Assembly (NCBI RefSeq): GCF_029223525.1
Contig: NZ_JARHTQ010000010.1
Span: 124,001 to 188,000, forward strand
Direction: 5' to 3'
Length of the DNA: 64,000 nt
Source of the DNA: Streptantibioticus ferralitis
GTDB lineage: Bacteria > Actinomycetota > Actinomycetes > Streptomycetales > Streptomycetaceae
Shown: in pieces, positions 44,345-53,576 of the stretch
How the letters are laid out: each line of letters begins with the position of its first letter
How positions within the stretch are numbered: the first letter of the stretch is position 1
The notes under the pieces: model-generated
What the model saw: the letters and a program-made list of their open reading frames with translations, nothing else
The model's database searches: none
What the model was told of the DNA's origin: nothing
Program-made: the position numbers and the translations under genes

Positions 44345-44489
44345 CGGCCGAGGCAGCCCACGCGCATCCCGACCGAAGCTGTTTCCACCCATTTAGCAAG
44401 TTGCCGCTCCAGCCACCGAAAGCTTGAGGCTTAAGCCCTTCCTCCGGTAAGCGGGCAGTCGTTCACACGGAATATAAGGCAGGTGCCAA

Positions 44490-46667
44490 GTGATTGTTCT
44501 GGGAAGCAAGCCCGGCCAGCATGACGCGTGTTTCGCTCTGATACGGGACGGAGAGCCCCTCTTTGTCTATGAGGTAGAGCGCTTCAATCGGGTCAAACGC
44601 GCGACATCCACAGATCTCTCGGTATTATTCGAAGGGCTCGCGGAATACTCGATATCACCTACCGATATAGACCTTGTAACAAACTGCATGCACCCCGGTG
44701 AACTAGAGAAACGCAAGTCACAAATGTCGGAATACGTCACTCCCGACAAAGTCGGCAATATACATCGCTTTCTCGACTGGCATCTTCCATCATGGTACTT
44801 GCTTCTGCGCAAGGGAGGCTTTCCGGAGAACCGGATCGTAAACATTCGCCACCATCTGTGTCATGTGTCTGGCGTCTATTATTCGGGACCAAGCAATGAC
44901 GCGGCAATCCTCAGTGTCGACGGTAGCGGTGAGGCAGAGACCGCTATGCTCGCGCACGGTCGAAATGGCCGCATCTCCATCCTCAGGACCACTCCACACC
45001 CGCACTCGCTCGGGCACCTCTATCAAGGTGTCACGATCTGGCTTGGGTGGGGATACGGCGAGGAAGGGAAAACGATGGCACTTGCAGCCTACGGTGACCC
45101 TCAACGTTTTAGGCGACAATTGGACACGTTCATTCATATTGACGACGAGGGCCAGTTTCGCTACCTCCCGGCCCTTCGCCGTGGAACGCTTCGGTACGCG
45201 TCGACGGAAATAGGGCGCATCGTCCTGCCGCAACTGGCCGGGCCCCGCAGGCAGGATGGAGAGGAAATATCTCAGACGCACCGAGACGTTGCGGCGGCCG
45301 TCCAAGCGATATGCGAAGAGATCATGCTGAAGCAGGCAAGATTTCTGAAACGGGAAACCAGCGCAAAGACTCTCCTTCTCGCGGGCGGCGTAGGTCTCAA
45401 CTCGGTTACAAACGGTATCCTTTCGGCTGAAAGTGGATTCGACGATGTTGTCGCTTATCCACAGGCAAGCGATGCGGGGACCGCGCTCGGCGGGGCACTC
45501 TACGCATATCACAATATTGGCGCACCCGATCAGCCCCGCCGGTGGCACATGACGCATGCGTACTGGGGGAAGAGCGTCGATCTGGGAAACCTGGACGCAG
45601 CAAGCAAGAGCTACCAGGTGCGCGGCAGGCCATCGGGTGACATTACCGCGGATGCGGCTGAAACGCTGGCCGCTGGCCGGGTCATCGGGTGGGTTCAAGG
45701 CAGGTCTGAAATTGGACCGAGAGCGCTAGGAAATCGATCGATTCTGGCAAACCCAATCGCACCCGGCATCAAAGATAAGGTCAACGGCGTCAAGCACCGA
45801 GAACGGTGGCGACCCTTCGCGCCGTCGGTCCTTCGAGAGGACGTGAACACCTACTTCGAGATCGACGGCGATCTACCGTACATGACCACAGTTGCCCGCA
45901 TCAGGGATGAGTGGCGCGAGCCTCTTAGCTCGATCGGTCACGTCGATGGCACGGCGCGTGTTCAAACAGTAACAGAGGAGAGCAATCCCCTCTTCTATCG
46001 ATTAATACAGGAGTTTAAGATTCGGACTGGACTCGGAGTACTGTTGAACACATCGCTAAATGGTCGGGGCGAACCGCTCGTCCAGACATGCGAGCAGGCA
46101 CTTCGACTTTACGTGAATTCTGACCTTGATGCGATCGTCATCGGAGATCGGCTGTTCACCGACAAGACGAACGCAGTCGTGGGGCAGACTCTCGTTCCAT
46201 ATGTGTGGAACGTTCGAAAGTTGCCACGGACTCGACTCTTGGTTGTGCCGGGCGAGCTACCGGTAGGTAAGTGTGAGCTATTACTACATATTGTGCAGGG
46301 CAATCCGCAAGCGCGCGTTGCTTTATCTGACAACTCGGCAGTAGCGGAAGCTGTTTCGGCCACCAGTCAGGAATGGATCGTACCGGTCCCAGCGCTTGAG
46401 CCTGGCGATATTGCGGCCGCGTACGATGCGGTGGCTTTCTACGTGCCGTTTCCTGGCGACAAGTGCGTCTTCGAGGAGGAAATATATTATTCGCCGCTTG
46501 CTGTGCTATCGCGACGAATCATGGAGGAAGCCGGCATCCCTGTGTACTGGATTGACTCGAGCGGCGATGTCAATTTTATGCGGGATTCCCTATACGTACA
46601 CCACGATGAAACTCCGGCACTGGCGATACCATCCGCGTACCAACGGTTCTGGATGCCCGAGGCATGA
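44490..46667 (+). CDS. NodU/TobZ-type carbamoyltransferase with an extra C-terminal domain
   Basis: A 725-residue enzyme. The N-terminal kinase-like part (about 1-350) has GSKPGQHDACFALIRDGEPL, a metal-site His pair in NIRHHLCHVSG, and SVDGSGEAETAML. The carbamoyltransferase C-terminal domain (about 370-570) has WVQGRSEIGPRALGNRSILA, then GVLLNTSLNGRGEPLVQT. TobZ and NodU relatives make carbamoyl-adenylate and transfer carbamoyl to a sugar or polyol hydroxyl. Family members normally end near 570-600. Here about 140 more residues follow (TRLLVVPGELPVGKCELLLH, then AFYVPFPGDKCVFEEEIYYS), a domain I do not recognise. The GTG start has a moderate ribosome site. Carbamoylation of a small molecule is the likely role. 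Confidence 0.88.
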   Translation: MIVLGSKPGQHDACFALIRDGEPLFVYEVERFNRVKRATSTDLSVLFEGLAEYSISPTDIDLVTNCMHPGELEKRKSQMSEYVTPDKVGNIHRFLDWHLPSWYLLLRKGGFPENRIVNIRHHLCHVSGVYYSGPSNDAAILSVDGSGEAETAMLAHGRNGRISILRTTPHPHSLGHLYQGVTIWLGWGYGEEGKTMALAAYGDPQRFRRQLDTFIHIDDEGQFRYLPALRRGTLRYASTEIGRIVLPQLAGPRRQDGEEISQTHRDVAAAVQAICEEIMLKQARFLKRETSAKTLLLAGGVGLNSVTNGILSAESGFDDVVAYPQASDAGTALGGALYAYHNIGAPDQPRRWHMTHAYWGKSVDLGNLDAASKSYQVRGRPSGDITADAAETLAAGRVIGWVQGRSEIGPRALGNRSILANPIAPGIKDKVNGVKHRERWRPFAPSVLREDVNTYFEIDGDLPYMTTVARIRDEWREPLSSIGHVDGTARVQTVTEESNPLFYRLIQEFKIRTGLGVLLNTSLNGRGEPLVQTCEQALRLYVNSDLDAIVIGDRLFTDKTNAVVGQTLVPYVWNVRKLPRTRLLVVPGELPVGKCELLLHIVQGNPQARVALSDNSAVAEAVSATSQEWIVPVPALEPGDIAAAYDAVAFYVPFPGDKCVFEEEIYYSPLAVLSRRIMEEAGIPVYWIDSSGDVNFMRDSLYVHHDETPALAIPSAYQRFWMPEA

Positions 46668-46849
46668 GGCTGGTCGTCATAGTGCGGTTGCCGAGGCTCG
46701 TCCTCGTCCTTCGTCGAGCAACCTTGAGCGTACTTGCCCGCACAGAGGGGGCACCGCGTACCTCGGACTACCGGTCAACACCTGGCGATGTGGGCGTCCT
46801 GCGGCACCGGCTCGGCAGACCACAAAGGTCGGCCGGCACGCCCGGTACC

Positions 46850-47800
46850 GGCAGGTCAATGTCGAGCGCTGGCTCGACCTTGCCCAGGCCGGCTCGGTGC
46901 TGCTGGTCAAGACGGTCCGCAAGTCCGGCCTGGACGCCGCGATATCGGCGGCACTCACGCCGTGGCGCAAGCCGCGGGCCGTGCACGATCCGGGCAAGAT
47001 ACTGGATGTGGCCTTGGCCGTCGCGCTGGGCGGGGACTGTCTGGCCGATGTCGGCATGCTGCGGGCCGAGCCGTCCGTGTTCGGCCCGGTGGCCTCCGAT
47101 CCGACGGTTTCCCGTCTTGTCGACGCTCTCGCCACGTCCGGCCCGAAGGCTCTCACTGCGTTGCGGGCCGCACGTTCCGAAGTACGCACGCGGGTCTGGG
47201 AAACTGGCCGGGGCCCACGCTCCGGCCGCCGACGGGCAGGTGATCGTGGACGTCGACGGCGTGCTGGTGCTCGCGCACTCCGAGAAGCAGGACGCCACAC
47301 CAACCTGGAAGACCTTCGGCCACCATCCCCTTGTCGCGTTCGTCGACCACGGCCTGGCCGGGTCCGGGGGCCGGTGGCTGCCCTGCTGCGGCCCGGAAAC
47401 GCGGTCTCCAACACCGCCGCCGACCACATCGAAACCGCTCAACCCGCCCTGGCTCAACTGCCCAAGTGCGTGCGGCGGGGACGCCAGACACTGATCCGCA
47501 CCGACTCCGTCGGCGGCACCCACGCCTTCCTCGGCTGGCTCTGCATGCGCGGCCGATGGCTGTCGTACTCCGTCGGAATGACCATCACTGATGCCGTCCA
47601 CCAGGCCGCCGCCGCGCAGCTCGTGCACACCGGCCGCCGCAGCTGGCTCCGCCAGCCCTCCCGATGGCCCTGGACCGCCGTCATCACCCGCGCGGTCAAC
47701 AGGCTGCACGCCTTGCCGATGCCCGGCTGGCCAGCCACTTCGACCGTCCCAACAACCTGCACCACCGCACCGGTGAAGTGGAACCCGGCGCTCACCCGAC
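46850..47800 (+). pseudogene. IS1380-family transposase, frameshifted and internally deleted
   Basis: Across two frames the region reads VLLVKTVRKSGLDAAISAAL, then LDVALAVALGGDCLADVGML and FGPVASDPTVSRLVDALA. A frameshift near 47220 moves to DGQVIVDVDGVLVLAHSEKQ and TWKTFGHHPLVAFVDH, and a second frameshift returns to RPGNAVSNTAADHIETAQPA. These are IS1380 (DDE_Tnp_1) motifs. After GMTITDAVHQAAA the text jumps to the family's far C-terminus (SRWPWTAVITRAVNRLHALP), so a central segment is deleted. The element is dead. It splits the carbamoyltransferase from the amidohydrolase. Confidence 0.82.
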
Positions 47801-48005
47801 GCGAGAGCCCGGGCCCTCAGCCTGCCTCGGCCCCGAAGAGACCGCACCACACGAACACAGAGCCTCCGCCGGCAAACCGACAGAGACTCATGAACGATCG
47901 AGGCTAAATGACCGAGAAATCGTCTCGGAGAATTTCGAGCAAGTGTGGTGAGATCAGGATAACGCGGCACACCCCACACGCACGCTTAGAGGAACGGACG
48001 CGCAC

Positions 48006-49052
48006 TTGACCATCCATGAAATGACGAATTCTGTTCCCGAACCGATTCAAGATCCGGTTCTACCGATTGTGGACCCGCACCATCACCTGTGGCCGGATAG
48101 CCCGACGAGCGTCTCGATCGCGAGGCCGGGACAACAGGGCGTCCCCGGAGAGCGGTACGCCGACGCCACACCTTACTCTGTGCAGGATCTGCGTGCCGAT
48201 ACTCGGTCCGGGCACAACGTCGTTGCCACCATTTTCGTGGAGTGCTCCAGTGCTTACTACACCGAGGGGCCGCAACATCTACGGCCCGTGGGAGAGACGG
48301 ACTGGGTTGCGAGCCAGTCCGTCTCCGATGGATTGCTCAGCGGTATCGTCGGTTACGCAAACCTGATGTGGGAACCGTCTGAACTTGCCGAAGCCCTGGA
48401 TGCGCATATCGAAGCAGGGAACGGGACATTCAAAGGGGTCCGTCACACGGTGGCCTGGGATGCGAATCCGGGTGTGTTTGCTAGTACCCGCAGGCCACCC
48501 TCGGGGCTTCTTCTCGAGAGTGCCTTCGGGAGAGGGGCATCCGAACTGGCGCGCCGCGGGCTCGTTTATGAGACCTGGACGTACTTTCACCAACTCCCGG
48601 AGCTGTGCGACTTCGCACGATCGCAACCGAACCTCGTGGTGGTTCTGAACCATCTCGGCGGCCCCGCAGCGACCGGGCCGTACTCCCAGCGGAGGAACGA
48701 AGTGCTCGAAGAATGGCGCGCCTGCATTACGGCGCTGGCGCGCGTTCCCAATGTGGTGATGAAGCTCGGCGCGATCGGCATGCCCGCGTTCACCCCCGTC
48801 GAATTCATCGAATCAGCCCCGATGACATCCGCCAGGATCGCCGAATACTGGGGCCTGGAAATTCGCTACTGCATCGACACTCTAGGCCCCGAACGATGCA
48901 TGTTCGAAAGCAACTTCCCGGTGGACAGAAGACTGTGCGACTACGTCACCCTATGGAACTCATTCAAATTGATCGCTGCACCCTACTCGAGCGCCGAGCG
49001 CGAATCCCTCTTCGCCGGTACTGCTCGTCGAACCTACGGTATTGGACGATGA
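48006..49052 (+). CDS. amidohydrolase-family (Amidohydro_2) metal-dependent hydrolase
   Basis: A TIM-barrel hydrolase of 348 residues from TTG 48006, or 343 from ATG 48021. The first metal motif is PIVDPHHHLWPD (residues 20-31). Later come FVECSSAYYTEGP, VVVLNHLGGPAATGPYSQRR (the second metal His region) and MFESNFPVDRRLCDYV near the C-terminus, with the conserved Asp. This is the amidohydrolase_2 group, which includes lactone hydrolases and ACMSD-like decarboxylases. AGAGGAACGG upstream favours the TTG. Its place after the oxygenase pair suggests ring or lactone chemistry in the same pathway, interrupted by the IS1380 scar. Composition is again more AT-rich. Confidence 0.85.
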   Translation: MTIHEMTNSVPEPIQDPVLPIVDPHHHLWPDSPTSVSIARPGQQGVPGERYADATPYSVQDLRADTRSGHNVVATIFVECSSAYYTEGPQHLRPVGETDWVASQSVSDGLLSGIVGYANLMWEPSELAEALDAHIEAGNGTFKGVRHTVAWDANPGVFASTRRPPSGLLLESAFGRGASELARRGLVYETWTYFHQLPELCDFARSQPNLVVVLNHLGGPAATGPYSQRRNEVLEEWRACITALARVPNVVMKLGAIGMPAFTPVEFIESAPMTSARIAEYWGLEIRYCIDTLGPERCMFESNFPVDRRLCDYVTLWNSFKLIAAPYSSAERESLFAGTARRTYGIGR

Positions 49053-49410
49053 ACAGCGGCGACGCGGCCGTACCCGGCTGTGTCGGGAACCCCGGCCATG
49101 TGGTCATTACAGTCGGATGTGACCGACAGTCCGTGCCCACGGCGATCACGGGCACAGGCCACGGCTCGGGCGCGAGGCGACTCCTCCACGATGTTGTCCG
49201 CCTGCCGGCGCACCCCACGATCAGTCGTCGCCCTGACCATGGCGAACAGGGACACCGGGAACTGCGCACCGCGGGTCATCACGCCCGGGTAGACGAGGAC
49301 GCCCGGGTATCGCCGGGGGAAGGCCACCCGGCTGCGTTCCCGGGTGATGGTGAGAGTTCCGGCACGCCGGTGGCGAGTCGCCGTGATGGGGCTGTGGAGG
49401 TCCTCCGGGG
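49053..49410. other. gap between the metabolic island and the toxin-like cluster
   Basis: The minus-strand reading at about 49080-49260 (RATTDRGVRRQADNIVEESP) has a protein-like look but no start, no family match and a stop-rich context; it may be a scrap. No RNA gene or strong repeat was found. Both flanking genes end here. Confidence 0.35.
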
Positions 49411-51243
49411 TTATCGGGTTCTGAAGCGGCGGAAGAGGTTTCGGGCCACGTACACGCCCGGGCCGCCGAAGCCGACGATGTCGACGCGTCCGTCACCGGT
49501 GACGTCGGCGAGGAAGCGGGGGTGGCGGTCGACCCGCCAGCCGCCTGCGTCCTCGTTGTACCCGAACCCGCGGCACACCAGCTGGGCCTGCTCGAACTGG
49601 CCGTCGCCGCGGCTGTGCGACACCCAGACCCCCTCGTCGCCGAAGCCGACGATGTCCGGGTTGCCGTCGCCGGTGACGTCGGCGAGGAACCGAAGGTGCT
49701 TCCCACTCGTCCACCCCTGGGCGAGCCCGAAGTCGTTCAGGACGAGTTTCGAGGGCTCGAACGTGCCGTCGCCGCGCCCGCGTGAGACGACGACGCCCTG
49801 CGAGCCGAACCCGACGATGTCCACTGCTCCGTCACTGGTGGTCCTGACCAGGACCCGGGGGTGCTCCTCGACCGAGCTCCACCCCTGGTCGGCCCCGAAG
49901 TCGTCGAGGACGTACAGCGGGTCGGCGAACGTGCCGTCCTCGTCCTGGAGTGACACCCAGACGCCGTCGTCGTGGCAGCCGACGATGTCGAGCCTGCCGT
50001 CACCGGTGGTGTCGCCGAGGAAGCGGGGATGCTTGTCGGCAAGCCAGCCACCCGCCTCCTCGTCGTGGCCGAACGCCCGGAGAACGGGTTCGTCGGCGAG
50101 CGGTGAGAACTTTCCCTCCTCGTCCTGGAGTGACACCCAGACGCCGTCGTCGTGGCAGCCGACGATGTCGAGCCTGCCGTCGCCGGTGGTGTCGGCGAGG
50201 AAGCGGGGATGCTTGTCGGCAAGCCACCCGCCTGCCTGCTTGCCGTGTCCGAACGCCTTGAGGACAAGCTTGCCGCCCGCGGGCACGAACGTCCCGTCCT
50301 CGTCTTGGCGGGACACCCGGACACCGGCAGTGGAAAGCACGACGACGTCGGGCTTGTCGTCGCCCGTCGTGTCCACGAGGGTCCAGAGGTCCGCGGGGCT
50401 CGGGGAGGGCGGGGGTTGGTGCAGGACGCGTTCATCGTCGTCGAATGTCCCGTCGCCTCTGCTGGGCGACGTCACAGCCCCCTTCGTGGGTTTGAGCCCT
50501 ACGATGTCCGCGCGCCCTGCTCCCGTGGTGTCGGCGAGGAACCGCGCACCGCGCCCGGCCCACCAGCCCGGTTGTCCGCTGGGAGAGCGGTTGGCCCCGT
50601 CGCTCTCCCACCCGCCGGCGTCCTGGTCGCTCCCGAACTGCTGGAGGACCAGCAGCATGTCGCTGAAGGAGGGCGTCGCACCGGGTGCCGGCCGCAGCGC
50701 GGTCGAGAGGGCCAGCCGCCAGGACCGGCGGCTGTTCCAGTGGCTCAGTGGTGCCCAGCGCAGCACGGGGTCGCTGGTGCGCTCGGGCTCGGCCGTAACG
50801 AACCGCCACTGCTGGCTCTCCGCGCTGTCGTCGTACTCGCGCAGGACGACCCGGGTGCCGTCCTCGCCGGGGTCGCCGAGGTCGAGAACGGCGCCATCGG
50901 TCGCGCCCTCGATGAAGTAGAGGCCCGCCTCGCCCTCGATGGGGACGACGTGCCACTGCTGGCCCGTCTTGCCTGCGGCGGCGTCCCACTGGCGGACGCC
51001 GCGGTCCGCGGCGGCGGGATTGTCGAGCACCTTGCCGCTGACCGCGTTGCGGATCACATATGCCTGGCCGTCTTGCGCGGCCTGCACGGGGGTGAGCTGC
51101 CACTGCTCCGGGCTCGGGCCGCCATCGGGGAAGTCGCGGACGACGAGCGTCCCGTCCGCGTTCGGCGCGGCCTTGACGCAGAGGGTCTTCCCCGTGGCGG
51201 CGCTGACGATCTCCAGCTTCAGTTCTTTCGTGGGCACGGGCAT
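49411..51243 (-). CDS. ricin-B lectin domain plus VCBS/FG-GAP repeat protein, no signal peptide
   Basis: A 610-residue protein. Residues about 8-150 form a ricin-B beta-trefoil with three QxW-type motifs (EQWQLTP, GQQWHVVP, SQQWRFVT). Residues about 185-600 hold six to seven VCBS/FG-GAP blade repeats of the form HPRFLADTTGDGRLDIVG followed by DGVWVSLQDEDG, which usually build a calcium-binding beta-propeller. Two repeats are nearly identical at DNA level. The chain starts MPVPTKELKLEIVS and has neither a Sec nor a Tat signal, unusual for this domain mix. It follows the 239-residue gene by 70 bp and is probably co-transcribed with it. A carbohydrate-binding partner of the pore-forming protein encoded divergently is a fair hypothesis. 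Confidence 0.88.
   Translation of the reverse strand: MPVPTKELKLEIVSAATGKTLCVKAAPNADGTLVVRDFPDGGPSPEQWQLTPVQAAQDGQAYVIRNAVSGKVLDNPAAADRGVRQWDAAAGKTGQQWHVVPIEGEAGLYFIEGATDGAVLDLGDPGEDGTRVVLREYDDSAESQQWRFVTAEPERTSDPVLRWAPLSHWNSRRSWRLALSTALRPAPGATPSFSDMLLVLQQFGSDQDAGGWESDGANRSPSGQPGWWAGRGARFLADTTGAGRADIVGLKPTKGAVTSPSRGDGTFDDDERVLHQPPPSPSPADLWTLVDTTGDDKPDVVVLSTAGVRVSRQDEDGTFVPAGGKLVLKAFGHGKQAGGWLADKHPRFLADTTGDGRLDIVGCHDDGVWVSLQDEEGKFSPLADEPVLRAFGHDEEAGGWLADKHPRFLGDTTGDGRLDIVGCHDDGVWVSLQDEDGTFADPLYVLDDFGADQGWSSVEEHPRVLVRTTSDGAVDIVGFGSQGVVVSRGRGDGTFEPSKLVLNDFGLAQGWTSGKHLRFLADVTGDGNPDIVGFGDEGVWVSHSRGDGQFEQAQLVCRGFGYNEDAGGWRVDRHPRFLADVTGDGRVDIVGFGGPGVYVARNLFRRFRTR
49938..50257 (-). repeat. near-identical VCBS repeat pair
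   Basis: Segments 49938-50077 and 50118-50257 differ at only a few bases over about 140 bp and are 180 bp (60 codons) apart. They encode successive propeller blades. Such identity in a family whose blades normally diverge implies recent duplication or gene conversion, and the number of blades may vary between strains. Confidence 0.85.
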
Positions 51244-51313
51244 CGTGGTGCCTCTTCCAGGCGGCGGTGCGGGCGTTGGCTCGGGACGGGTGTGGCGCGG
51301 CGGTGGCCGCGGA

Positions 51314-52033
51314 TCACGTGAAGACGTGGTGGTACGGGACGTTCCACTCGCTGGGCAGCCGCGGGTAGAACGTGTTGATGACCGTGCCGGTGAAGTCTCC
51401 GCCCCAGTTGTAGGTGAGGCGCACCTCGCTGTCGGCCGTCACCGCGTGGTCCTTGAACCCGAGGATGGCGTCGGGGTGGGTGATCGGCACGAACGTGATC
51501 CCGCCCCACGGCGTCACCGTGACGACCCAGAGCTGGGTGTCCTCGGGTGCGCCGTTCTTCCCGCGCCACTTGTCGCCGACCTTGTCGGGGAGGCCGACCT
51601 GGACGGTGTCGGCCGTGCTCTTGGGGGCCTCCTGGTGGACGGTGATGCGCCTGCGCTGCGGCTTGGGCGCGCCGTCGTCGCCGCGTCCGGCGTCGGCGTC
51701 GCCCGCGCCCGCGGGTTTGGGCGACACCTGGCCCGCGGCGCTCTCGATGAAGTACAGCGGTCGCTGCCCGAAGAAGCCGGCGGGGGTGATGTACCAGAGG
51801 TGGCCCTGCGCCTCCTTGGTGGCCGGGGCGAGCGCGGTGGCCAGTTTGACCCCCTTGTCGTGGCTCTCCTCCTTCAGCTCGGCCGGCTGCAGGTAGCCGC
51901 CGTTGAAGGCGTGAACGAGCATGACCGGCCGATTCTCGACCAGCGCTGCCACGATTGCGTTGTCATAGCTGTTCACCGCCACCGGGCCGCCGACCACCAA
52001 ATTCGCCATCGTCGTGCGTTCTTGGGTGTACAT
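51314..52033 (-). CDS. unknown protein, possible divergent beta-trefoil, no signal peptide
   Basis: A 239-residue protein with no signal peptide. The first half (PVMLVHAFNGGYLQPAELKE, then GHLWYITPAG and RPLYFIESAAG) has the rhythm of ricin-type beta-trefoil repeats, with W in a QxW-like position; TQLWVVTVTP recurs later. A charged, Pro/Gly-rich linker (GAGDADAGRGDDGAPKPQRR) joins it to a beta-rich end (VRLTYNWGGDFTGTVINTFY). The ATG at 52033 follows AGGTGAGG on the minus strand. I do not recognise a named family. It is the first gene of the leftward arm, divergent from the pore-former-like gene with 409 bp between. Confidence 0.6.
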   Translation of the reverse strand: MYTQERTTMANLVVGGPVAVNSYDNAIVAALVENRPVMLVHAFNGGYLQPAELKEESHDKGVKLATALAPATKEAQGHLWYITPAGFFGQRPLYFIESAAGQVSPKPAGAGDADAGRGDDGAPKPQRRRITVHQEAPKSTADTVQVGLPDKVGDKWRGKNGAPEDTQLWVVTVTPWGGITFVPITHPDAILGFKDHAVTADSEVRLTYNWGGDFTGTVINTFYPRLPSEWNVPYHHVFT

Positions 52034-52442
52034 CGCGGATACCTCACCTGTTCTGAATGTGGAGCACAACGCGTCGGACGCTCAATGCAGTGGTCTATCA
52101 CGCAGCATTACCGAAAGCCCACACCCTCGATCGAAACGGCCTCGAAAACGCATGGAGTGGCCGAAACGAATACCCTTGCTCACGGCAACATCCAAGGCCA
52201 CAGCGCTCACAGGCAGGACTATCGGAAAGTTATCGACGGATTGATCGACAGTGTCTCAAGGTAGCACCATGTCCCGGGAGTTCGGGGCAGTCGCCGAACC
52301 TTTATCACTCGATTGAGCGTGATGTACGAAGGCACCTTCCCGGGCAATGCGGCCCGTGATAACTTCGCTTGTCGGAACGTGTGCACATTTATTTTTCCAC
52401 TTCACCGAGCACGGTTCGACCGCAATCAGTTGAGGACGGGGA
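52034..52442. promoter_or_regulatory. divergent promoter region of the toxin-like cluster
   Basis: This 409-bp region separates the leftward lectin genes from the rightward pore-former-like genes and must drive both. It is more AT-rich than its surroundings (for example tttatttttcc near 52388-52398). It contains an imperfect dyad, atcactcgattgagcgtgat, at 52304-52323, about 120 bp upstream of the ATG at 52443. GAGGACGGGG precedes that ATG. No known operator could be matched. Confidence 0.5.
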
Positions 52443-53546
52443 ATGCCTTCCAACGCGTACAACCTGGAACGGGCCAAGCGCCAGCCGCTGACGAAGAAGA
52501 ACCTGCAGGAACTCAACATCGACGACGAGCAGACCTGGCGGTCCATCCTGGACCATCCCAACCTGGTCTACGTCGACGACTACGGTGTGCGGCACAAGCC
52601 CGTCGGGTTCTCCGTGAACAAGTCGAGCTTCGGCACTTTCCCCGGCTCCGCCTTCCAGCTGGGCTGGCTCGCCTACATGAACCTCGGGGAGCCGCTGATC
52701 GAGGAGCGGTGCAACATCAGCCAGCCCCCGCCCGACACGTTCTCCTCGCGTACCTACGTCAACCGCAGCCAGGCGTCCCCGATGAACTTCACCGACTCGG
52801 TCGATTTCACCGTGTCGAACGGGGTCACGTGGTCGCTCAGTGGGGAGGCGAAGCTCACCTTCGGCGGCAGCGTCAGCGCGCAGCTGCAGCTGCAGCTGCA
52901 GAACCAGCTCCGGATGGACCTCCAGGCGCAGCTTCAGACGCAGCTCCGGAACGACATGGCGAACAAGAACGCGAACACGGTGACCAACAAGAACAGCAAG
53001 GACAACATCGGGGTGGACAACGCCAACGCCACCGAGACGGCCACGACAAACTCGATGGGGAATTCCGCGGCGAACTCGGTGACAAACTCGGTGGCGTTCA
53101 CGACCACAGGCAGTGCCACCGGCAGCGCGACACTCAACGCCTCGTTGTTGCTGGGCATCTCGGCCTCCGTCGGCGGCTCCCTGACCACCAGCTGGGCCTC
53201 GAAATCGCAGATCTCCGGCCAGGTCCCGCCAAGCTCCCGCGTGCAGACCATCGTCACGCAGCGTCGTACCCGCAAGCAGTACTGCTACGAGATCCCGGTG
53301 ACCTTCTCCGGGTTGATCGCGGTGAAGTACGACGTGCCGGTGGCGGTCCTTGCTCCCCCGCAGTCCGGGGACTACCCCGGCCTCGACCAGTTGGTCGCCC
53401 GTGACATCGGCGACATCGACCTGGCGGGCGGCGGCTTCCGCATGAAGGGACTGGCCGAGGTCGTCTCCGACCTCGAGGTCCACCACACGATGTTCGACGG
53501 CGAGAGCCTGACCGACAGCCAACGAGCGCTGCACAAGCAGCCGTGA
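52443..53546 (+). CDS. candidate aerolysin/ETX-MTX2-type beta-pore-forming protein
   Basis: A 367-residue protein with no signal peptide. A globular N-terminus (about 1-105) is followed by PMNFTDSVDFTVSNGVTWSL, the entry to the elongated beta domain of epsilon-toxin/MTX2-like pore formers. A Ser/Thr/Gly-rich stretch with alternating polarity (about 218-255: TGSATGSATLNASLLLGISA) is a good candidate membrane-inserting hairpin. SQISGQVPPSSRVQTIVTQR and YEIPVTFSGLIAVKYDVPV match the strands after it. Unusual are a Gln-rich amphipathic insert (VSAQLQLQLQNQLRMDLQAQ) and an Asn/Thr-rich linker before the hairpin. Pores from this family form heptameric beta-barrels. Assignment rests on pattern, not alignment. 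It is followed 30 bp later by an acidic repeat protein. Confidence 0.7.
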   Translation: MPSNAYNLERAKRQPLTKKNLQELNIDDEQTWRSILDHPNLVYVDDYGVRHKPVGFSVNKSSFGTFPGSAFQLGWLAYMNLGEPLIEERCNISQPPPDTFSSRTYVNRSQASPMNFTDSVDFTVSNGVTWSLSGEAKLTFGGSVSAQLQLQLQNQLRMDLQAQLQTQLRNDMANKNANTVTNKNSKDNIGVDNANATETATTNSMGNSAANSVTNSVAFTTTGSATGSATLNASLLLGISASVGGSLTTSWASKSQISGQVPPSSRVQTIVTQRRTRKQYCYEIPVTFSGLIAVKYDVPVAVLAPPQSGDYPGLDQLVARDIGDIDLAGGGFRMKGLAEVVSDLEVHHTMFDGESLTDSQRALHKQP

Positions 53547-53576
53547 CCGAGCGGACGACGACAAGGGGTGACGACC

